A stretch of DNA of 7,386 nt from contig JACZXM010000135.1 of the NCBI GenBank assembly GCA_022571615.1, positions 1 through 7,386 on the forward strand, in the 5' to 3' direction. A program made the position numbers and the translations under genes. The stretch is from Acidobacteriota bacterium. Its GTDB lineage: Bacteria > Acidobacteriota > UBA890 > WLXD01. Shown piece by piece: positions 1 to 4,282 of this stretch (positions within the stretch are counted from its first letter, which is position 1; each line of letters begins with the position of its first letter). The notes under the pieces were generated by a model. That model was not told where the DNA came from. It ran no database searches and was given only the letters and a program-made list of their open reading frames with translations.

Positions 1-13
1 ACGCCGAGCAGAA

Positions 14-77
14 GCCTAGACCGCTCGAGACCCTCTTGTTGGAGCGTTGTACGGGACACGTACCGGGGTCTCTAGGC
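14..77. repeat. Imperfect long-range inverted repeat in the left gene-free stretch
   Basis: GAGACCC (27-33) is the exact reverse complement of GGGTCTC (66-72). Just outside it, GCCTA (14-18) is complementary to TAGGC (73-77), with unpaired bases 19-26 on the left side. Folded as RNA, this would give a bulged two-part stem with a loop of about 32 bases. It lies downstream of the leftward gene ending at 137. No T-rich tail follows on either strand, so it is not a standard intrinsic terminator. It may be chance in GC-rich DNA. Confidence 0.2.
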
Positions 78-136
78 CGCTGTGAGCTGGCTGACAGTGG
101 GGCTGTGTGGCGCCCGCGGGGCGGGGGGCGGGGGAG

Positions 137-571
137 CTACGAGACTTCTTGGAGCCGCGGCTTGAGCGCCGCCCATTCCTCGCTCGAGTAGATGCTCGGG
201 GCGACCTCGATCAGCCGTGGCAGCATATGGAATACCGAGGTCTGGTTCCACTCCGCACCGCTCCGCGTGTGGAAGCCCGTGGCGTTGAGATCTGCCGCGA
301 TTTCCGAGAACGCTCGCTCGTCGACGATCCCCTTGAGCATACGGATCATCGCCTTGATCTCGTCGGCCGCGGGCGCCAGGCTCTGGCAGTCGTCGCCGAT
401 TCGCAGCCCGTAGGGTATCGCCTGCGGTGAGGGCTCGAGGTGGTCATCTCCCTCGACCGTCCGCTCCCAGACGACGCCGACGGGGCGCCAGCCCTCGCTT
501 GCTTTGGCTCGCAACAGCTCTTGGTCGAGCGGTTGGGTGAGAACCTGGTGCTTGCGTTCGATCCTGGCCAT
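137..571 (-). CDS. Small recombinase-domain-like hypothetical protein
   Basis: This encodes 144 residues and ends in TAG. I chose the ATG at 571 because GGAG lies about 11 bases before it. The frame stays open to a TTG at 676, but that extension is low-complexity and abuts the kinase stop codon. Residues 87-117 (FSEIAADLN, GFHTRSG, W109, TSVFHMLPRL) resemble the PF07508 'recombinase' domain, which helps large serine recombinases bind DNA: a helix with an invariant-looking LN, a G-x-x-TR-x-G turn, then W and a second helix. The N-terminal half has a GWRPVGVVWER segment (27-37) and none of the serine recombinase catalytic features, with no N-terminal Tyr-x-Arg-x-Ser type motif. It is therefore unlikely to be a recombinase by itself. 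From memory, proteins of this size and shape occur as uncharacterised genes in Acidobacteriota. DNA binding is an inference; the coding call is firmer than the function. It follows the kinase gene on the same strand after a 105-bp gap, and a candidate promoter of its own lies there. Confidence 0.72.
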   Translation of the reverse strand: MARIERKHQVLTQPLDQELLRAKASEGWRPVGVVWERTVEGDDHLEPSPQAIPYGLRIGDDCQSLAPAADEIKAMIRMLKGIVDERAFSEIAADLNATGFHTRSGAEWNQTSVFHMLPRLIEVAPSIYSSEEWAALKPRLQEVS

Positions 572-612
572 GGGTCTTGGTGCTCCAAGTGGGGAACCGG
601 CAGGGGAGCGCT

Positions 613-641
613 CTATAAGTATCGAACGACTGAGCGGCCAA
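613..641 (-). promoter_or_regulatory. Candidate sigma70-type promoter for the recombinase-like gene
   Basis: Reading leftward, TTGGCC (641-636) is followed after 17 bases by TTATAG (618-613), about 42 bases before the ATG at 571. It is the most AT-rich patch in the gap between the kinase stop and this gene. The match to TTGACA/TATAAT is moderate, so this is a suggestion only; read-through from the kinase gene is an equally good explanation for expression. Confidence 0.3.
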
Positions 642-676
642 ATGGAAGAAGGGGTCCCGAAACCGGACACCACCAA

Positions 677-2302
677 CTACAAGCGCTGAATTGGCGTATC
701 GATGACGTGTTCGGGGCCATGACGGAGCCACCATTCGCGGGCGTCCTCCTGCGTCCACCCGCCGTGGTCGGCGCAGCCGCCAAGTCGTTCGGCAAGTTCC
801 TCGGCGCTGGCCGGTCGCCGGTCGGGATCTTTTTCCAGGCACACCAACACCAGGCGTTCCAAATCCGCCGGGATCGGCACCTCCGTACGTAGGGAGGGAC
901 GCATCGGGCGTGCTTTCACGTGCGCAACCGCCATTGCGAGCGGGCGGTCGATGTCAAAAACCGTATGTCCCGTCAACAGCCAGTAGCCGACGCACCCGAG
1001 AGCGTAGATGTCGACCCGTTTGTCCATTCGGGTAACCGCCAGCACCTGCTCCGGCGCCATGTAGGCTGGCGTTCCGAGCATCTCGTCCTCCGAAAGCCGC
1101 GCGTCCCTGCCGGGCTCGGAGCCGGCTCGCGTAACCAGACCGAAATCCAGCACCTTGATCACGTCGAAGGTGCGCCCGAGCTTGCAGGCGAACAGGTTGG
1201 AGGGCTTGACGTCGCGGTGGATCTGGCCCTTGGCGTGGGCCTCGGCCAGCGAGTCGCATGCCTGGCACAGAAAGTGGATTGCCCGCGATGCGCACACGGG
1301 ACCGTTCTTCCGCACCAACGACTCCAGATCGAGGCCGTTCAGGAGCTCCATCGCATAGTAGAAATCGCCCTCATCGGTGCTGCCGAAATCGTAGATACGA
1401 ACCGTGTTTCGAGACTCCAGCGCCGCGGTTGCCTGAGCCTCGCGCTCGAACCGGTGCAGTACTACAGCCGCCGCCGCGGGATCGCGCCGGTCGATGCGAT
1501 CGCGATGAACGACCTTGATCGCTGCCGGCCGGGCGAGGAAGCGGTGCGTGGCGCGCCAGATCTCGCCCATGCCGCCGCTGGCGAGTCTCTCCTCGAGCCG
1601 GTATTGCCCCAGGGCGAGCGCCTCGGAAGCTTGGGCTCGCAACGAGTGTGTGGTGTGGGCTCCGTAGGTGGCGGTCAAAACCGCCACACAGAGAGTCATG
1701 ACCAGGTTCGAAATGGTCTCGAGATCATACACCCCGGCCATGGTGACGAAGGCATCTGGTTCGAGCAGGTGCAAGACGAGCATGGGCAAGAAAGGCGCCA
1801 GTGCCATGGGCGCGACGACGACCAGCGCGCGACGCCAGGTGTTCGGCACCAGCATGCCGTACAGGACGATGAGCGCTCCCATGCCGATCACCGCCTGGTA
1901 GGTTTCGCCAAGGGCAAGAAGAGTGTTACCTGAGAGGGCGCGGTCGCGTACGAGCAGATATCCGTACCCCACCAACCGCACGGTCGTGGTCGTCAGCAGC
2001 ACCAGCTCGATTGTCCGAAGCCGCCGCCAGCCAAGAGACGCCTTGGTGCGCAGGGCCAGGGAAACGAGTGCCGCGATGGCGAGCGCGACGGTCTGGAGCG
2101 CTACCGTCGCCGGGCCATCGATGAACGGGGTGCGCAGCAGAAACAGAAACAGGCCGGCCGACACGAGCATCGCCAGAACACCGAGGCGCGACCGCAGCAC
2201 CCGAACGCCCGGTGCGCGTGGACCACGACCGGTACTCGGCGCCAACGTGAGTTGGCTGCGGGAGGAACTCGCGGATTGATCCTCGGGAATGTCGGTCACC
2301 AT
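677..2302 (-). CDS. Ser/Thr protein kinase with six N-terminal membrane segments
   Basis: This encodes 541 residues from the ATG at 2302 to TAG. The frame stays open further upstream to 2554, but that part runs antisense to the start of the permease gene and is Arg/Pro/Ala-rich, so I start at MVTDIPED. After a polar N-terminus of about 40 residues come six hydrophobic segments at about 42-60, 66-84, 98-118, 136-152, 158-180 and 196-214. A short linker leads to a complete Hanks-type kinase domain at about 234-508. It has a glycine loop ASGGMGEIW (241-249), ATP-binding Lys263, helix-C Glu288, the catalytic loop HRDVKPSN (362-369), DFG (386-388), the APE-type PAYMAPE segment (412-418), Asp431 in VDIYALG, and Arg496. 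All key catalytic residues are present, so an active kinase is expected. An even number of membrane segments fits a cytoplasmic kinase domain. Many bacterial kinases instead have the kinase first and one membrane helix. The membrane part could sense a signal, but I recognise no sensor domain, and substrates are unknown. It is divergent from the amino acid permease. Confidence 0.95.
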   Translation of the reverse strand: MVTDIPEDQSASSSRSQLTLAPSTGRGPRAPGVRVLRSRLGVLAMLVSAGLFLFLLRTPFIDGPATVALQTVALAIAALVSLALRTKASLGWRRLRTIELVLLTTTTVRLVGYGYLLVRDRALSGNTLLALGETYQAVIGMGALIVLYGMLVPNTWRRALVVVAPMALAPFLPMLVLHLLEPDAFVTMAGVYDLETISNLVMTLCVAVLTATYGAHTTHSLRAQASEALALGQYRLEERLASGGMGEIWRATHRFLARPAAIKVVHRDRIDRRDPAAAAVVLHRFEREAQATAALESRNTVRIYDFGSTDEGDFYYAMELLNGLDLESLVRKNGPVCASRAIHFLCQACDSLAEAHAKGQIHRDVKPSNLFACKLGRTFDVIKVLDFGLVTRAGSEPGRDARLSEDEMLGTPAYMAPEQVLAVTRMDKRVDIYALGCVGYWLLTGHTVFDIDRPLAMAVAHVKARPMRPSLRTEVPIPADLERLVLVCLEKDPDRRPASAEELAERLGGCADHGGWTQEDAREWWLRHGPEHVIDTPIQRL

Positions 2303-2307
2303 CGCCT

Positions 2308-2319
2308 GAGGGTACCCTC
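2308..2319. promoter_or_regulatory. Perfect 12-bp palindrome just upstream of the kinase start
   Basis: GAGGGTACCCTC is an exact palindrome lying 5 bases before the kinase ATG (2302) on the leftward strand. In the mRNA it could fold as a GAGG/CCTC stem with a four-base loop, which would cover the purine-rich stretch most likely to act as ribosome binding site. It could instead be a protein-binding dyad. A 12-bp palindrome can also arise by chance, so a role is inferred only from its position. Confidence 0.3.
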
Positions 2320-2450
2320 TTGGAGCTACAGCCGGCAAAGGGGCGGTGGCTCGGATACCCTCGCATCCGGGGCGGATTTGGCGTCGGTAGCGCGCCGGGG
2401 AACTGCGGGCTCGGGCGAGGCGCGCCCTGTGGCGAGGAAGTGGAGCACCG

Positions 2451-3824
2451 ATGGCGGATCGGCAGCGCGGCGAGGCGGAACTGATCAGGACCCTCGGCGT
2501 ACTCGGTGCTGGGGCGTTCGTGGTCACCAACATGATTGGCTCGGGGATCTTCACCGTGCCGGCGTTTGTACGGGTGGCGACCGGCAGCGCACTCGGATCG
2601 CTCTGGGTGTGGGTCGCGGCGGGGATCCTGGGCCTGTGCGGGGCGCTGTGCTATTCCGAGTTGGCTACCTACATGCCCGGCGCCGGAGGTGAGTATCGAT
2701 ACCTGACCCGGGGGTTCGGCCAGGTATGGGGATTCTTGAGTGGCTGGACCTCGTTCGTCGTCGGCTTCTCGGCCGCCGTCGCCGCATCATCGCTCGGCGT
2801 GATGGCCTACCTGGCGCCGCTGGTTCGTGGCTGGGACGCCGAGGCGCCGGTCTTGCACGGCGTGCCGGTCTCCCAAGGAGCGGCTGTGGCCTCGTTGATG
2901 GTGCTGGTGCTGACGCTGGTGCACTGCGTCGGTGTGCGCTGGAGCGGGGGGTTCCAGACGACCTTGGCCACCCTGGTTGTTGCGTCCATTGGCGTCATGG
3001 TGCTGGCGGGGTTCGCCAGCGGCGCGGGCTCCTGGTCCGGGTTGGTGGCGCGCGCCCAGCCGCGTAGCAACTGGTGGGTGGCGTTGCTGCAGGTTAGCTA
3101 TGCCTACGCGGGCTGGAACGCCGCCACGTACATGGCCGGCGAGGTGCGCGATCCCCGTCGCACGCTCCCGCGCGCCATCCTCGGGGGCACGCTCTTCGTC
3201 ATGGTGATCTACCTGCTGATCAACGCGCTGTTCTTCTACGCTTTGCCCGAGCCGGAGTGGGAGCCGACGATCGCGATCGGGCAGAGGGCGGCCGAGCGGC
3301 TGTTCGGGCTCCGGGGCTCTCTCGGAGTCAGCGCCCTGATCGCACTGGCGATGTTCGGGTCGGTGAGCTCGATGACCGCGGTGGGGCCGCGAATCTACTT
3401 CGCCATGGCCCGCGACGGGGTTGCGCCGCGGTTCATGGGGCGGGTGTCCGAGCACGGCAATGTCCCGGCCGCGGCGATCGCCGCACAGGGCGTCCTGGCG
3501 GCCATCCTGACGTTAACCGGGGCCTTCGAGGCCCTGCTCATCTATATCGGCTCTTCGCTGCTGCTGTTCAACGCCCTGACCGTCGCCACCCTGTTCGTCT
3601 TCCGTCGCCGCTCGGGGGCGGCCGGGCCCGAGGTCTTCCGAACCCCGCTACACCCGCTGCCCGCTTTGGTGTACTTGGGCATGACCGTGGCTGCGTGGGG
3701 CAACGGTCTGGCGGCCGCACCGCTGCCGACAGGAGCCGCGCTGCTGACGTTGGCCGCCGGCGGCGGGCTATACGCCTTGGGCCGAAACCGGGGGTGGTTC
3801 AGGTCGGTGGCTGTCCCAGAGTAG
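2451..3824 (+). CDS. APC-superfamily amino acid permease
   Basis: This 457-residue protein has the usual length for the APC (amino acid-polyamine-organocation) superfamily and is an inner-membrane secondary transporter, probably taking up or exchanging amino acids. The ATG at 2451 has GGAG 5 bases upstream. About twelve hydrophobic segments can be seen, at roughly 15-35, 47-69, 92-123, 143-161, 170-190, 209-229, 244-264, 290-311, 340-358, 362-384, 404-422 and 426-443. Family signatures are the unwound first-helix motif IGSGIF (29-34), YSELATYMPGAGGEY (68-82), GWNAATYMAGEVRDP (221-235) followed by RRTLPRAI, and RIYFAMARDG (314-323). These resemble the LAT/YfnA-like branches more than lysine or GABA transporters, but the substrate cannot be read from sequence. 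It is a single gene, divergent from the membrane kinase, with a 134-bp gap before the next gene. I saw no convincing terminator after it. Confidence 0.94.
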   Translation: MADRQRGEAELIRTLGVLGAGAFVVTNMIGSGIFTVPAFVRVATGSALGSLWVWVAAGILGLCGALCYSELATYMPGAGGEYRYLTRGFGQVWGFLSGWTSFVVGFSAAVAASSLGVMAYLAPLVRGWDAEAPVLHGVPVSQGAAVASLMVLVLTLVHCVGVRWSGGFQTTLATLVVASIGVMVLAGFASGAGSWSGLVARAQPRSNWWVALLQVSYAYAGWNAATYMAGEVRDPRRTLPRAILGGTLFVMVIYLLINALFFYALPEPEWEPTIAIGQRAAERLFGLRGSLGVSALIALAMFGSVSSMTAVGPRIYFAMARDGVAPRFMGRVSEHGNVPAAAIAAQGVLAAILTLTGAFEALLIYIGSSLLLFNALTVATLFVFRRRSGAAGPEVFRTPLHPLPALVYLGMTVAAWGNGLAAAPLPTGAALLTLAAGGGLYALGRNRGWFRSVAVPE

Positions 3825-3879
3825 GAATCGCACGGATCCGCACCAGGAAGTCTCTGCCGTGGCGTGACGGACAGGTTTG

Positions 3880-3910
3880 TTGCATATATCTCACATTGTG
3901 GTACTAATAT
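3880..3910 (+). promoter_or_regulatory. Probable promoter of the PadR-permease operon
   Basis: TTGCAT (3880-3885) is followed by TACTAA at 3902-3907 (16-base spacer) or TAATAT at 3905-3910 (19-base spacer). It lies in a sharply AT-rich island within GC-rich surroundings. Transcription would start at about 3912-3918, leaving a leader of about 40 bases before the regulator's ATG. The first operator-like dyad lies between the two promoter elements, and the second covers the expected start point. This layout suits repression. Confidence 0.55.
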
Positions 3911-3932
3911 ATCTTCCACATTGTGGGACTTA
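3884..3932. promoter_or_regulatory. Duplicated dyad, likely PadR operator
   Basis: CACATTGTGG occurs twice, at 3892-3901 and 3917-3926, 25 bp apart. Each copy is a dyad (CACA-T-TGTG; the second extends to CCACA-T-TGTGG, 3916-3926) and each is preceded by ATATATC (3884-3890 and 3907-3913). In the second copy, symmetry extends to about 8 of 11 positions per arm (3910-3920 against 3922-3932). PadR-family repressors bind dyads of this kind as dimers, and their targets are often their own promoters. That this PadR binds here is inferred from position and symmetry. Confidence 0.6.
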
Positions 3933-3946
3933 CAGTTCGAATCACC

Positions 3947-3952
3947 GGAGGA
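3947..3952 (+). promoter_or_regulatory. Strong ribosome binding site that fixes the PadR start
   Basis: GGAGGA lies 6 bases before the ATG at 3959. It decides against the in-frame GTG at 3923, which lies inside the second operator dyad and has no such site. Confidence 0.85.
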
Positions 3953-3958
3953 ATCTCG

Positions 3959-4282
3959 ATGGGGCAGTTTCTGGGCGAGTTCGAGCAGTTGATTCTGCTC
4001 GCCCTCCTGCGCTTGGGTGAAGACGCCTATGGGGTCAGCATTCGGGCCGAGATCGAGCAGCGCACGGGTCGCGACGTGTCGATCGGCTCGGTGTACACGA
4101 CCCTCGAGCGCATGGAGCGCAAGGGCTACGTGAGATCGGCGATCGGCCAGCCGACACCGGAGCGCGGTGGACGTCGCAAGAAGTACTACCACCTCGCCGC
4201 CGGGGGACAGGCCGCGCTCAGCCATACGCTCCGCGCCGTTCGGTCCATGACCGAGGGGCTGGCGCCGGAGCTGGTCGAGTGA
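3959..4282 (+). CDS. PadR-family transcriptional repressor
   Basis: This encodes 107 residues, typical of the short PadR subfamily (winged helix plus one C-terminal dimerisation helix). The winged helix-turn-helix fills most of the protein: helix 1 EFEQLILLALLRLG (7-20), the signature AYGVSIRAEIEQRTG (23-37), a recognition helix SIGSVYTTLERMERKGYV (41-58), and the wing ending in GGRRKKYYHLAAGG (70-83). The C-terminal helix covers 84-107. Such proteins act in the cytoplasm as ligand- or stress-responsive repressors. Its stop codon overlaps the start of the long permease gene (TGATG), so the two are one operon with coupled translation. A PadR regulator directly before an ADOP-type permease is a pairing known from Acidobacteriota. 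Autoregulation through the duplicated dyad upstream is likely. The inducing signal is not known. Confidence 0.95.
   Translation: MGQFLGEFEQLILLALLRLGEDAYGVSIRAEIEQRTGRDVSIGSVYTTLERMERKGYVRSAIGQPTPERGGRRKKYYHLAAGGQAALSHTLRAVRSMTEGLAPELVE

Noticed and set aside
3..188. Open rightward frame entering from the left edge
   Set aside because: It has no recognisable motif, passes through the G-tract region as Gly/Arg repeats and overlaps the recombinase-like gene; probably chance.
920..1933. Long rightward open frame opposite the kinase
   Set aside because: It is a mirror of the kinase reading frame in GC-rich DNA, with no recognisable domain; the kinase motifs on the other strand are unambiguous.
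2303..2554. N-terminal extension of the kinase by 84 residues
   Set aside because: It is Arg/Pro/Ala-rich, overlaps the start of the permease gene antisense, and a good ATG lies at 2302 ahead of the polar N-terminus.
3831..3861. CACGG/CCGTG inverted repeat as a terminator after the amino acid permease
   Set aside because: The stem is only 5 bp with a 21-base loop and no T tract.
3931..3948. TTCGAATC sequence that looks like a tRNA T-loop
   Set aside because: The flanking bases do not pair as a T-arm, and no acceptor, D or anticodon arms can be built around it. It lies in the PadR leader.
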